The notes under the pieces were generated by a model. It was not told the origin of the DNA, did no database searches, and saw only the letters and a list, made by a program, of their open reading frames with translations. Below, in pieces: positions 1 through 6,825 of a DNA stretch of 10,607 nucleotides. The position numbers and the translations under genes were made by a program. The stretch's first letter is position 1; each line of letters starts with the position of its first letter. The stretch comes from Atopobium sp. (GTDB lineage: Bacteria; Actinomycetota; Coriobacteriia; Coriobacteriales; Atopobiaceae): positions 1 through 10,607 of the forward strand of contig JABZHD010000027.1 in the NCBI GenBank assembly GCA_015259045.1. The letters run 5' to 3'.

Positions 1-30
1 CTTCTAAGGAACAGCGGACTGATTAAGTAG

Positions 31-70
31 AGGCGTGGAGAAATTCGTAAGGACGCGGAGAAATCCGAAA
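31..70. repeat. Imperfect 20-nt tandem direct repeat
   Basis: Bases 31-50 and 51-70 are adjacent 20-nt units that agree at 15 of 20 positions, sharing the core GGAGAAAT followed by CG two bases on. The unit length is not a multiple of three and short stop-terminated frames run through the region, so it is probably not coding. It lies between the possible end of an upstream gene and the terminator at 120-159. It may be part of a transcript tail or chance; no function can be assigned. Confidence 0.35.
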
Positions 71-119
71 AGCTCAAAACGATCGACTACACGCGATTAA
101 ACACGTGTGAGTAACACAT

Positions 120-159
120 AAGTGGCTGCAGATGACACGTCAAATGCAGCCACTTTTTT
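120..159 (+). terminator. Rho-independent terminator of an upstream gene
   Basis: An 11-bp perfect stem pairs 120-130 (AAGTGGCTGCA) with 145-155 (TGCAGCCACTT) around a 14-nt loop and runs straight into six T residues at 154-159. This is a classic intrinsic terminator on the plus strand. It most likely ends a gene whose 3' end lies left of the window, and it insulates the methyltransferase gene downstream. Confidence 0.85.
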
Positions 160-244
160 GATTCAGATAAACTACTTTGAGATAAGACTATGTGTGCTGG
201 GTTGCATGCTATTCAGGCCTGTAAAAATAGCTAAAACTGCATGA

Positions 245-274
245 GTAACAAAAATCGAGAAAACAATTTATAAT
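245..274 (+). promoter_or_regulatory. Probable sigma-70 type promoter of the methyltransferase gene
   Basis: A perfect TATAAT at 269-274 is preceded, with an 18-nt spacer, by GTAACA at 245-250, which matches 4 of 6 bases of the -35 consensus. The start codon is 78 nt downstream of the -10 box, giving a leader of about 70 nt. The surrounding bases are AT-rich like the gene itself. The -10 element is convincing; the -35 is weak. Confidence 0.5.
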
Positions 275-318
275 TTGTAGAAGCAAGAAAAAGTACTGGT
301 AAGGCATCCAATTTACAC

Positions 319-338
319 CAAAATACAATGGTATTTTG
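319..338 (+). promoter_or_regulatory. Perfect 8-bp hairpin / inverted repeat abutting the ribosome binding site
   Basis: CAAAATAC (319-326) and GTATTTTG (331-338) are perfect complements separated by a 4-nt loop. The last base of the right arm is the first base of the Shine-Dalgarno sequence GAGGGGA (338-344), which sits 7 nt before the ATG. In RNA the hairpin would stack against the ribosome binding site; in DNA it could be an operator. There is no T-run, so it is not a terminator. Confidence 0.5.
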
Positions 339-351
339 AGGGGACTATAAG

Positions 352-1116
352 ATGAATGACTATCTAAAACTTAATAAAGATAGATGGAATAGAGTAAACA
401 ATGACTATACCCAGCCATTGACGCATGAAGAATTAGAAGAAGCTAGAAATAATCCAATTTCTGTTGCATTGACGGTTGGAAAAAAGGTTCCAAAAGAATG
501 GTTTGAAAAGGCCAACGGAAAAAAGATATTAGGTTTAGCTTGTGGTGGTGGACAGCAGGGTCCCGTTTTTGCTGCAAAAGGTTATGACGTAACCATAATG
601 GATTTTTCTACATCCCAATTACAAAAAGATGAGATGGTTGCTAAAAGAGAAGGCTTAAAAATCAACACCGTTCAAGCCGATATGACAAAAACGTTTCCCT
701 TTGAAGACGAAACTTTTGACATTATTTTTAATCCGGTTTCAAACGTATATATAGAAGATCTAGAAAACATGTATAAAGAAGCCGCTCGCGTGTTGAAAAA
801 GGGTGGCCTGCTAATGGTAGGATTCATGAATCCTTGGACGTACATGTATGACGCTGACGTCGTATGGGACCAACCCGATGAGGAATTGCTTTTAAAGTTT
901 TCAATACCTTTTAATTCAAGAAAGCTTGAAGAGCAAGGCAAAATAACCATAGATCCAGCATATGGATATGAATTTAGCCATACCTTAGAAGCTCAGATTA
1001 GAGGACAACTTAAAAATGGCCTTGCTATGATTGATTTTTATGAGTCATGTGATAAAAGGAATCGATTATCACAGTATGGAAATGACTATATTGCCACGCT
1101 CTGTATCAAGCTCTAA
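352..1116 (+). CDS. Class I SAM-dependent methyltransferase (Methyltransf_11-like), substrate unknown
   Basis: This 254-aa cytoplasmic protein has a Rossmann-type methyltransferase core. Motif I is ILGLACGGGQQG (residues 59-70), the acidic residue ending beta-2 is D84 (IMDFS), D110 (QADM) fits the adenine-binding position, and FDIIFNPVS (122-130) is the motif IV strand, followed by the RVLKKGGLLMVG post-motif (146-157). The region after about residue 160 is a family-specific C-terminal part rich in aromatic residues and probably forms the acceptor pocket. The substrate cannot be told from sequence. The ATG start is fixed by GAGGGGA 7 nt upstream. The gene is clearly more AT-rich and more lysine/AGA-rich than its neighbours. 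It stands alone between a terminator and a convergent gene, with its stop 2 nt from the facing HAD stop. Both points suggest horizontal acquisition, perhaps from a Firmicute. Confidence 0.85.
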   Translation: MNDYLKLNKDRWNRVNNDYTQPLTHEELEEARNNPISVALTVGKKVPKEWFEKANGKKILGLACGGGQQGPVFAAKGYDVTIMDFSTSQLQKDEMVAKREGLKINTVQADMTKTFPFEDETFDIIFNPVSNVYIEDLENMYKEAARVLKKGGLLMVGFMNPWTYMYDADVVWDQPDEELLLKFSIPFNSRKLEEQGKITIDPAYGYEFSHTLEAQIRGQLKNGLAMIDFYESCDKRNRLSQYGNDYIATLCIKL

Positions 1117-1118
1117 TC

Positions 1119-2009
1119 CTATACAGCATGCTTCAGGACAGCCTGGACAACCTCAGAATCAAAGTCTCCCTGAGCCTCTGTAAGCGCCTCTAAGAGCTGA
1201 GCTACGCCTTCCTCATACACGCTAGGCAACAGATACTTCGAGACAGCCTTAGCCTCGTCAGTTCCGTTTTCCATGCAGCATGAGTGATGAGCAATCTTAA
1301 GAAGATCAAGATCGTTTTCGGAATCGCCGCACACAATAACTTCTTCTGGCTTAAGACCTATAGTCTCAATGAGCTTCTCGAATCCCTGTGCCTTATTCCA
1401 GCCACGATAATTGATGTCAAACCAACCAATATAGGGAGAAACCAACTCAACCTCTGGAACTGCACTGGTAACAGCCTCATAGATTTCTTGCGCGCGCTTT
1501 TCATCTTGGGGTAAGAGAAGACCTCCCGCATACATAGGGATATCTTTTGGAACGGACTGCGGACCAAGCCCTGGCACAAAAGTGTTAAACGAGGCTGCAA
1601 GATGATCTACTACCTCTTGAGTGGTATCAACTATTTTCCAACAAGAGGTAAATGACGTATCTAAAGGCTGCTCAAGCGGACCTTCTTGATAATACGTAAG
1701 CAAACAATCATCCATTGGAGAAATAACCTCGTAGATCTTCTCCATCATCTCGTAGGTAAATTGTTTGGTGAAAATGAGCTTGCCATTAAAGTAGAGAATC
1801 TTTCCACTAGAAAACACGCCAGTGTCTGTCAGGGAAACGTCAGACTTTAGATAAGAAAGTGCATCATAAACTGGCCTTCCGGTAGAAAGTCCAAACGCAA
1901 TACCTGCGGCTTTAAGATTATTAATTGCCTGATGAGTTCTTTCTGAAATAGCCGGAGTGTCAGCGGGTTTTAACGTTTGGTCCATATCGGAAAGAACAAG
2001 CTTAATCAT
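1119..2009 (-). CDS. HAD superfamily IIB hydrolase, Cof-type phosphatase
   Basis: This 296-aa soluble protein carries the four HAD motifs in order: the DxDxT nucleophile motif DMDQT (residues 8-12), motif II STGRP (42-46), motif III lysine K206 (GWNKAQG) and the metal-binding GDSEND (228-233). The long insert between motifs II and III is the C2 cap typical of Cof/YbiV/YidA phosphatases, which dephosphorylate sugar phosphates, flavin precursors or pyridoxal phosphate with low specificity. The exact substrate is unknown. I place the start at the ATG complementary to 2007-2009 because GGGAG lies 5 nt upstream (2015-2019) and the protein then begins MIKLVLSDMD, the usual spacing to motif I. An upstream in-frame TTG at 2063 would add 18 residues without a good ribosome binding site. 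The gene is divergent from the M20 peptidase gene. Confidence 0.9.
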   Translation of the reverse strand: MIKLVLSDMDQTLKPADTPAISERTHQAINNLKAAGIAFGLSTGRPVYDALSYLKSDVSLTDTGVFSSGKILYFNGKLIFTKQFTYEMMEKIYEVISPMDDCLLTYYQEGPLEQPLDTSFTSCWKIVDTTQEVVDHLAASFNTFVPGLGPQSVPKDIPMYAGGLLLPQDEKRAQEIYEAVTSAVPEVELVSPYIGWFDINYRGWNKAQGFEKLIETIGLKPEEVIVCGDSENDLDLLKIAHHSCCMENGTDEAKAVSKYLLPSVYEEGVAQLLEALTEAQGDFDSEVVQAVLKHAV

Positions 2010-2014
2010 CAGGG

Positions 2015-2019
2015 CTCCC
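2015..2019 (-). promoter_or_regulatory. Ribosome binding site fixing the HAD hydrolase start
   Basis: The minus strand reads GGGAG here, 5 nt before the ATG at 2009-2007. It favours this start over the longer TTG-initiated reading at 2063. Confidence 0.75.
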
Positions 2020-2050
2020 AAGATACGTGTGCTAAGTGAGTGTTTTGTTA

Positions 2051-2056
2051 ATTCTA
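2051..2056 (-). promoter_or_regulatory. Candidate -10 box for the HAD hydrolase gene
   Basis: The minus strand reads TAGAAT, 5 of 6 bases of the -10 consensus, about 40 nt before the ATG. No good -35 hexamer is found 16-18 nt upstream of it, so this is tentative. The same 127-nt divergent intergenic region must also hold the promoter of the M20 gene, for which TTGCCG at 2085-2090 and the AT-rich stretch 2108-2116 are weak candidates. Confidence 0.3.
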
Positions 2057-2136
2057 CCAGCAAGAGTAGAGAAACGCGTAAAAATTGCCGTTATTATTAC
2101 GTTATTAACTTAAAACTACGAGATTAGTAGAGGTCC

Positions 2137-3534
2137 ATGAATATTTACGACCACTTTGCTCACGAGGATGAATATCCAGAGCTCAACATAGAGGCAATGT
2201 CTGAAAGACTTGCAAAGGCGCTGTCGTTTAAGACGGTGTATACCGACGCGGAGACAACCGATTGGTCTCAGTTTGATGCTCTTCAACAGCACATTGTTGA
2301 TAGCTTCCCGTATGTTATGACCGCAGCCTCTAACGTTGAAGTGGTTGGCCACTCGCTCCTCATTGAGATTCCGGGATCTAACCCTAAGCTTCCTGCATTG
2401 ATGCTTATTGCTCACCAGGATGTAGTTCCTGTTGTTCCTGGTACAGAAGACGCATGGACGCACGACCCCTTTGGTGGAGATGTCGATGACACCTACATTT
2501 GGGGACGTGGTGCGCTTGATATCAAAGACATGCTTATGGGCGAGCTTGAGGCACTTGAGTATCTGCTTTCACAGGGTTTCTCGCCAAGGCGCTCTATCTA
2601 CCTGGCATTTGGCGAGGACGAGGAGGTCTTAAGTCACGGCGCCACCAGACTTGCAGAGGTCATGGCCTCGCGAGAAATGCGTGCAGCTTGCCTCTTGGAC
2701 GAGGGCACCACTACGTTTTTTGATGGCAGCGCCTACGGTGCGCCTGAGGCTACCGTGGCCGACATCTGCATCTCGCAAAAGGGCTTCTTGAACGTTAAGC
2801 TTATTGCGACTGGTCACGGCGGACATTCCTCTAATCCGTTTGGTGGAACTTCACTTGAGCATTTGAGCTGCGCACTTGCCGCTCTTTCTAAGGCTAAACC
2901 TCAACCTGAGCTTAATGACATTGTCAAAGAAACCTTCAAGGTTCTTGCGCCAGAAATCACCGAAGAGCCTTTTGCTTCGCTGGTACATGACGTAGATACC
3001 AACGCAGATAAGATTGCTCTTGCCGCAGCTCAGATCAAGGAACTTTATCCGTTTGTAACCACCACGTACGCTTTCAACATGCTCGAGGGTTCAAGTAGTG
3101 CGGCTAACGTTATGCCTGGTAATGTCGGTGCGACTATCAACATTAGGCTGCTCCCTGGTGTGAGTGTTGAAAAAACTGTTGAACACATAAAACAGGTGGT
3201 AGCCCAGGTTGACCCTTCCATTGAGGTTGAGGCATTACATTCCACTCCTGCGGGAAGAATCGATTCCCCAGCTGGTGCTGGCTATCAAGAGCTCAAAGCA
3301 ATTATGGAGCACTACCATCCAGGCGTCACCTTTGTTCCGTCCTTTGTGTGTGGTGGCACCGATTCTGTACGCTACGAGGGAATTTGCGATTCTATTCTGC
3401 GCATTTGTCCTTTTAGGCCATCACCAGAAGATGAGGCAAACGGCGTTCATGGTATTGACGAGCGCATCGAGAAACGCGTGTATGCTCAGGGCGTCCGCGT
3501 TCTTGTGTCCTTTGTTAAACAAATGTGCGAATAA
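2137..3534 (+). CDS. M20 family metallopeptidase (carboxypeptidase S / dipeptidase-like)
   Basis: This 465-aa zinc peptidase of the M20/M25/M40 family is close in size and motif layout to carboxypeptidase S-like members. Visible metal and catalytic motifs are AHQDVVP (H93, with D95 supporting), GRGALDIK (D128 bridging the two metals), GEDEE (catalytic/metal glutamates near 160-163), LLDEG (D188), the dimerisation-domain signature GHGGHSS (226-232), GGTDS before the C-terminal part, and H438 in NGVHGIDE as the last metal ligand. No signal peptide is seen, so it probably acts in the cytosol on imported peptides or N-acyl amino acids. The ATG is preceded by TAGAGG only 3 nt away, a tight spacing, but no better start is near. 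It is divergent from the HAD gene and ends 66 nt before the likely start of pgsA. No terminator separates it from that gene. Confidence 0.9.
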   Translation: MNIYDHFAHEDEYPELNIEAMSERLAKALSFKTVYTDAETTDWSQFDALQQHIVDSFPYVMTAASNVEVVGHSLLIEIPGSNPKLPALMLIAHQDVVPVVPGTEDAWTHDPFGGDVDDTYIWGRGALDIKDMLMGELEALEYLLSQGFSPRRSIYLAFGEDEEVLSHGATRLAEVMASREMRAACLLDEGTTTFFDGSAYGAPEATVADICISQKGFLNVKLIATGHGGHSSNPFGGTSLEHLSCALAALSKAKPQPELNDIVKETFKVLAPEITEEPFASLVHDVDTNADKIALAAAQIKELYPFVTTTYAFNMLEGSSSAANVMPGNVGATINIRLLPGVSVEKTVEHIKQVVAQVDPSIEVEALHSTPAGRIDSPAGAGYQELKAIMEHYHPGVTFVPSFVCGGTDSVRYEGICDSILRICPFRPSPEDEANGVHGIDERIEKRVYAQGVRVLVSFVKQMCE

Positions 3535-3535
3535 T

Positions 3536-3562
3536 TTGCTATCGCGCAACTTACGTTAAAAT
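3536..3562 (+). promoter_or_regulatory. Candidate promoter in front of pgsA
   Basis: TAAAAT at 3557-3562 matches 5 of 6 bases of the -10 consensus, and TTGCTA at 3536-3541 could be a -35 with a short 15-nt spacer. Transcription would then start near 3568-3570, only a few bases before the ATG at 3574. That fits better with translation from the TTG at 3601, which has a strong ribosome binding site. Confidence 0.4.
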
Positions 3563-3584
3563 AGACGCACGTTATGTTCTACAA

Positions 3585-3593
3585 AAAGGGGAG
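3585..3593 (+). promoter_or_regulatory. Strong Shine-Dalgarno supporting a TTG start for pgsA
   Basis: AAAGGGGAG lies 7 nt upstream of the TTG at 3601, ideal spacing. The upstream in-frame ATG at 3574 has no purine-rich site before it and lies where transcription probably begins. Confidence 0.75.
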
Positions 3594-3600
3594 TGAAACG

Positions 3601-4332
3601 TTGCAAACTAGGCAGCAGCTAGCTAATCAAGTAGCATCCCAAATTAAAGAAGCAGCAGACGCCGATGCAGCAAAGGCGCAGGCAGAGGGAACTATTACTG
3701 ATCCAGTAGGTAGTTCTAACAATCCTTCCAACGCTATTTTTACTGTTGCAAACGTCATTACTTTTTGCAGATTGATTCTTACGATTGTCTTTCTTGTGCT
3801 TTTCTCAACAGGTGGAAATCGTTGGGTAGCACTTGGCTGTTATGTAACTGCAGCTGTTACTGACTTCCTTGACGGCCAAATTGCTCGTAGAACACAAACC
3901 GTAAGCTGGCTAGGAAAAATCATGGATCCTATCATGGATCGCGTTCTTCTTATCACAGGCGTCCTAGGTCTCTTGATTATTGGTGAGCTTCCTCTCTGGA
4001 TTCCACTGTTTGTTATCGGTCGAGATGTTTACCTTACTTTTGGTGCACTTGCTGTGCGCAAATTCCGCAGGCGTCCTATTGATGTTGTCTTTGTAGGTAA
4101 AACTGCAACCGCCTTTTTGATGACTGGTTTTAGTCTGCTTCTTCTGGGCATTCCAGTTGTATCCGGCCTTGGTCTGGTCAACGTCAGTTGGCTTCCAGGT
4201 CTTAACTCTGAGAGCAGCGCACTTGGTATCTTCTTTGTGTATATAGGAATTGTTTTCTCGGCAATTACTGCAGTTGTTTATACTGGTGAAGCGGCTAAAA
4301 TAGTTAAAGATAGTAAAAACACTCAAGCATAA
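3601..4332 (+). CDS. pgsA: CDP-diacylglycerol--glycerol-3-phosphate 3-phosphatidyltransferase (phosphatidylglycerophosphate synthase)
   Basis: This 243-aa membrane protein joins CDP-diacylglycerol to glycerol 3-phosphate, the committed step to phosphatidylglycerol and cardiolipin. The CDP-alcohol phosphatidyltransferase signature is complete: D88, D91-G92, A95-R96, then eight residues to G105, D109 and D113. About five to six hydrophobic segments follow the amphipathic start of the domain near residue 48. VANVITFCRLILT (49-61) is the usual entry into the first helix of PgsA. An unusual feature is a polar, Ala/Asp/Gln-rich cytoplasmic extension of about 45 residues before it. PgsA is favoured over other CDP-alcohol transferases by this N-terminal helix and by position: pgsA2 lies upstream of garA in mycobacteria. 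Substrate identity is still inferred. The dacA-like gene starts 12 nt downstream, so the two are probably co-transcribed. Confidence 0.85.
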   Translation: MQTRQQLANQVASQIKEAADADAAKAQAEGTITDPVGSSNNPSNAIFTVANVITFCRLILTIVFLVLFSTGGNRWVALGCYVTAAVTDFLDGQIARRTQTVSWLGKIMDPIMDRVLLITGVLGLLIIGELPLWIPLFVIGRDVYLTFGALAVRKFRRRPIDVVFVGKTATAFLMTGFSLLLLGIPVVSGLGLVNVSWLPGLNSESSALGIFFVYIGIVFSAITAVVYTGEAAKIVKDSKNTQA

Positions 4333-4344
4333 GTTAGGTTGTTT

Positions 4345-5568
4345 ATGACTTTCCTTAAGCACAACCATGTTTCTTTGCGCCAGCTCTCTGATAAGACGCT
4401 GGCTTTTCTTGTTAGCTTGCTGCTTGTTTTTGTTTTAGCTGCTCCTTTTGCTCCCGCAACTACGGTTTTGGCAGAAAATACCTCTTCAAACAAGTCTTCT
4501 GTAACAGATGAGCCAAAACTTACCGAGGCAACTACTGCCATTGTCACCGATGCTCAAGGAAACGTTCTCTGGAGCAAAAATCCAGATCAAGAGCTTCCTA
4601 TGGCATCCATTACCAAGGTTATGACCGCAATTGTTGCGCTTGATTCGGGCGTTAATCTTGATGAGCCCTGCAAGATTTCCGTTCCAGATCTTGAAGAAGG
4701 ATCGCAGGTAGCGGGCTTGACCTCGGACGATACTCCAACACTTAGACAGCTCATTATGATGATGCTGGTGTATTCGGCAAACGATGCGGCTTATAACATT
4801 GCTATCAACGTATCTGGCTCTCAGCAGGCCTTTGTTGATCAAATGAACAAGAAAGCCGCTGAAATTGGCATGACCCACACGCAATTTCAGAACCCACATG
4901 GCCTCGATGCTGATGGTCACTATTCAACGGCGCGAGACCTTGCTCTGATGGGTCGCTATGCGCGCGAGCACTATCCACTCATCGCAAGCGCAGTGCACAC
5001 CAGGTCATACACCACAACGGTAGGAGGGGAGCAGCGTACGTTCCACTCAACCGATGATCTTATGGACTCCTACCGCGGTCTTCTCGGCATTAAAACAGGT
5101 GCAGAGGACTCTGGTACCGCCTTCTTAGGAGCTTCCAAGCGCGGAAACATTACGCTGTATACCTGCGTGCTTGGTTGCGAGACTACACAAGGTCGTTTTG
5201 ACGATACAGCCATTCTGATGAACTGGGCTTATCGCAATTACAATCGCGTCAGTATTCAACGTGCTGACCAAATTGTTCAGATCCGCACGAGCGAGGACAA
5301 CTTCTTGCTTTCTGCAGTTGTTAAGCCATCAACTTCTACCACGTATATGGCTTGGCCTGGATCTAAAGATTTTACCTACCAGACGTCCATGCTTTCACCT
5401 AACTATCCTGTAGCCAACAACCAGCTGGTTTCTTCAACTGACTGGTCTCAGGATTCCGCACAGGTAGGAACCACCATGACGCAGGCACATCTTACGCTTT
5501 GGACTATTCCTGCCTACAACCTCTTTGACCTGTATTCGGTTGCTCCGTATCTCTTTGGGAGAAACTAA
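4345..5568 (+). CDS. D-alanyl-D-alanine carboxypeptidase (peptidase S11, PBP5/DacA type)
   Basis: This 407-aa exported serine peptidase removes the terminal D-alanine from peptidoglycan pentapeptides and so limits cross-linking. The N-terminus has a positively charged region, a hydrophobic core near residues 19-40 and a likely signal peptidase cut after VLA (about residue 43). The three active-site motifs are present: SxxK as S88-I-T-K91, SxN as S144-A-N146, and KTG at 250-252. NPHGLD (183-188) is also typical of the family. The C-terminal 100 or so residues are less typical, and I see no clear amphipathic membrane anchor. The ATG at 4345 is chosen because AGG (4336-4338) is 6 nt upstream; the in-frame TTG at 4339 has no room for a binding site. 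Its stop overlaps the next start by one base (TAATG), implying translational coupling. Confidence 0.9.
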   Translation: MTFLKHNHVSLRQLSDKTLAFLVSLLLVFVLAAPFAPATTVLAENTSSNKSSVTDEPKLTEATTAIVTDAQGNVLWSKNPDQELPMASITKVMTAIVALDSGVNLDEPCKISVPDLEEGSQVAGLTSDDTPTLRQLIMMMLVYSANDAAYNIAINVSGSQQAFVDQMNKKAAEIGMTHTQFQNPHGLDADGHYSTARDLALMGRYAREHYPLIASAVHTRSYTTTVGGEQRTFHSTDDLMDSYRGLLGIKTGAEDSGTAFLGASKRGNITLYTCVLGCETTQGRFDDTAILMNWAYRNYNRVSIQRADQIVQIRTSEDNFLLSAVVKPSTSTTYMAWPGSKDFTYQTSMLSPNYPVANNQLVSSTDWSQDSAQVGTTMTQAHLTLWTIPAYNLFDLYSVAPYLFGRN

Positions 5569-6410
5569 TGTCTGAGCAGAAACGCTCTATCCTTCATACC
5601 GAGCTTGAGTATCTTGGAGCACAATTCTCAACCTCAACTGAAGGTTTTAACTTAGCCCAATCTTTCTATGGCGAGAAACCCCTTGAAGAGGCTCTCAAAG
5701 ACTGTGCTCTTGTTGACCTGAGCAGTATCAGCTACACACTTGTAAGTGGAGCAGTGGCTCAAAATTTTGTTGAAGCCGTCTTTGCAGGTAAACAGCTTGA
5801 GGTGGGAGAGACCTCATTTGAGTGCGCTCTCACAGGAGATGGATCTTTGTCTTCCATTGGTCTTCTCGCCAGGTCTGGACAAAACGAGTACGTGGTACTT
5901 GACGCTTCTGAGCGCTCACTTGTTCTAGAAGAGTGGCTTTCTATCATTGCATCTGTCGAGCAAAACGGCGTAGTTCCTTATGCTGAGGTGTCGTTAGAAG
6001 ATGCAACTCCGCTACTCACGCCACTTCTCCTAGCTGGTAAAAAGGCAAAAAAGGTGCTCATGGATTACCTGGGAGAACAACAACTCCCAGAAGACTCTAA
6101 ACTATGTAACCTTATGCTTGACCAGACAATTCCAGCTCTTGTAGCCAATGTTTCAACCAAGAAAGTTCCTGCATATCTGGTTATGGTTCCACCGGTGCAT
6201 ACGGTAATTCTATTTAGAAGCTTGCTTTCTTTTGAGATGGTTCATCCTCTTGGACATAAACAGCTCATCGAGGGCCTTAAATCATATCTTCCATGGTTTT
6301 CAGAACTTGCAACTAACACTAAAGTAGTAGTAGCTAAAGATAAACTTGAAGGTTGGGGTTTGCTTAGAACCTCTGCTGATTTCATTGGTGCAAGGGGAGA
6401 TCTTCTATGA
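5568..6410 (+). CDS. Divergent GcvT/YgfZ-fold (aminomethyltransferase-like) protein, probably not an active T-protein
   Basis: The 280-aa product aligns by eye with the first two-thirds of glycine cleavage T-protein. VDLSSISYTLVSG (49-61) matches FDVSHM...V.G, LEVGETSFECALTGDGSL (77-94) matches the K-G-x-x-x-Y...L-x-x-x-G-G region, EYVVLDASERS (107-117) matches the F-x-L-V-V-N-A-x-N-R segment, and WGLLRTSADF near the end matches C-G-L-G-A-R-D. The Asp-Asp pair after the GG of true T-proteins (GGVIDD in E. coli) is Ser95-Ser96 here, and the C-terminal barrel domain of about 90 residues is absent. It may bind folate or act as a scaffold. The fold assignment is inference without a search. GGGAG is 6 nt before the ATG, and the gene is coupled on both sides by 1-nt and 4-nt overlaps, the latter with ridA. 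Confidence 0.55.
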   Translation: MSEQKRSILHTELEYLGAQFSTSTEGFNLAQSFYGEKPLEEALKDCALVDLSSISYTLVSGAVAQNFVEAVFAGKQLEVGETSFECALTGDGSLSSIGLLARSGQNEYVVLDASERSLVLEEWLSIIASVEQNGVVPYAEVSLEDATPLLTPLLLAGKKAKKVLMDYLGEQQLPEDSKLCNLMLDQTIPALVANVSTKKVPAYLVMVPPVHTVILFRSLLSFEMVHPLGHKQLIEGLKSYLPWFSELATNTKVVVAKDKLEGWGLLRTSADFIGARGDLL

Positions 6411-6787
6411 AATATGCAATCAATGCAGTAGGTGTTCCAGCTCCTATGGGACCATACTCGCAGGGTACTACCGCGGGAAGATTAGTCTTTGTAACTGGTC
6501 AAATTGCAGTTTCTGCAGAAGACCCAAAGAAACTTATTGACGGTGGAATTGAAGAGCAAACCACCCGCGTCATCCATCTTGCTCAGTCAATTCTGGCTGA
6601 AGCAGGCTGCACGCTTTCTGATGTAGCTCAGACAACTATCTACCTTGCTGATATCAACGATTTGCCTAAGGTAAATGAGATTTATAGGCAGTACTTTGTT
6701 CTTCCTGCACCTGGTCGAGCAGTTGTTGAAGTTTCTGCGTTGCCACTTGGTGCGCTCATCGAAATGGACTGCATTGCGTGTCGTTAA
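6407..6787 (+). CDS. ridA: RidA/YjgF/TdcF family enamine/imine deaminase
   Basis: This 126-aa protein is the usual size for a RidA trimer subunit. RidA hydrolyses reactive 2-aminoacrylate and related enamines released by PLP enzymes such as serine/threonine dehydratases. Conserved elements are GPYSQG (15-20), VTGQIA (29-34), the AGCTLSDVAQTTIYL block (66-80), and PGRAVVEVSALPLGALIEMD (102-121). The last contains R104, the substrate-carboxylate arginine, and E119, the water-activating glutamate, so it should be an active deaminase. AAGGGGAG ends 7 nt before the ATG. The ATGA overlap with the GcvT-like gene implies coupled translation and perhaps a shared role in glycine/serine metabolism. That role is inferred. 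Confidence 0.92.
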   Translation: MKYAINAVGVPAPMGPYSQGTTAGRLVFVTGQIAVSAEDPKKLIDGGIEEQTTRVIHLAQSILAEAGCTLSDVAQTTIYLADINDLPKVNEIYRQYFVLPAPGRAVVEVSALPLGALIEMDCIACR

Positions 6788-6803
6788 GCGTTATTATTAT
6801 GAT
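6774..6803 (+). promoter_or_regulatory. Weak candidate internal promoter before the FHA gene
   Basis: TTGCGT (6774-6779) and TATGAT (6798-6803, 5 of 6 bases of the -10 consensus) are 18 nt apart, spanning the end of ridA and the 38-nt gap before the FHA gene. It could give separate expression of the FHA-regulator-apt part of the operon. The -35 match is poor. Confidence 0.25.
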
Positions 6804-6825
6804 GTAACCAAATTAAGGAGAAACC

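Noticed and set aside
1..30. Possible C-terminal tail of an upstream gene (frame 1 to TAG at 28-30, or frame 3 to TAA at 24-26).
   Set aside because: Too short to choose a frame or a product. The terminator at 120-159 suggests that a gene ends to the left, but the sequence does not show which one.
3536..3549. TTGC/GCAA hairpin after the M20 gene as a terminator.
   Set aside because: Only a 4-bp stem and no T-run; it overlaps the likely -35 region of pgsA.
3964..4368. 134-aa minus-strand frame over pgsA.
   Set aside because: Antisense shadow of the membrane-helix codons of pgsA, with no family resemblance.
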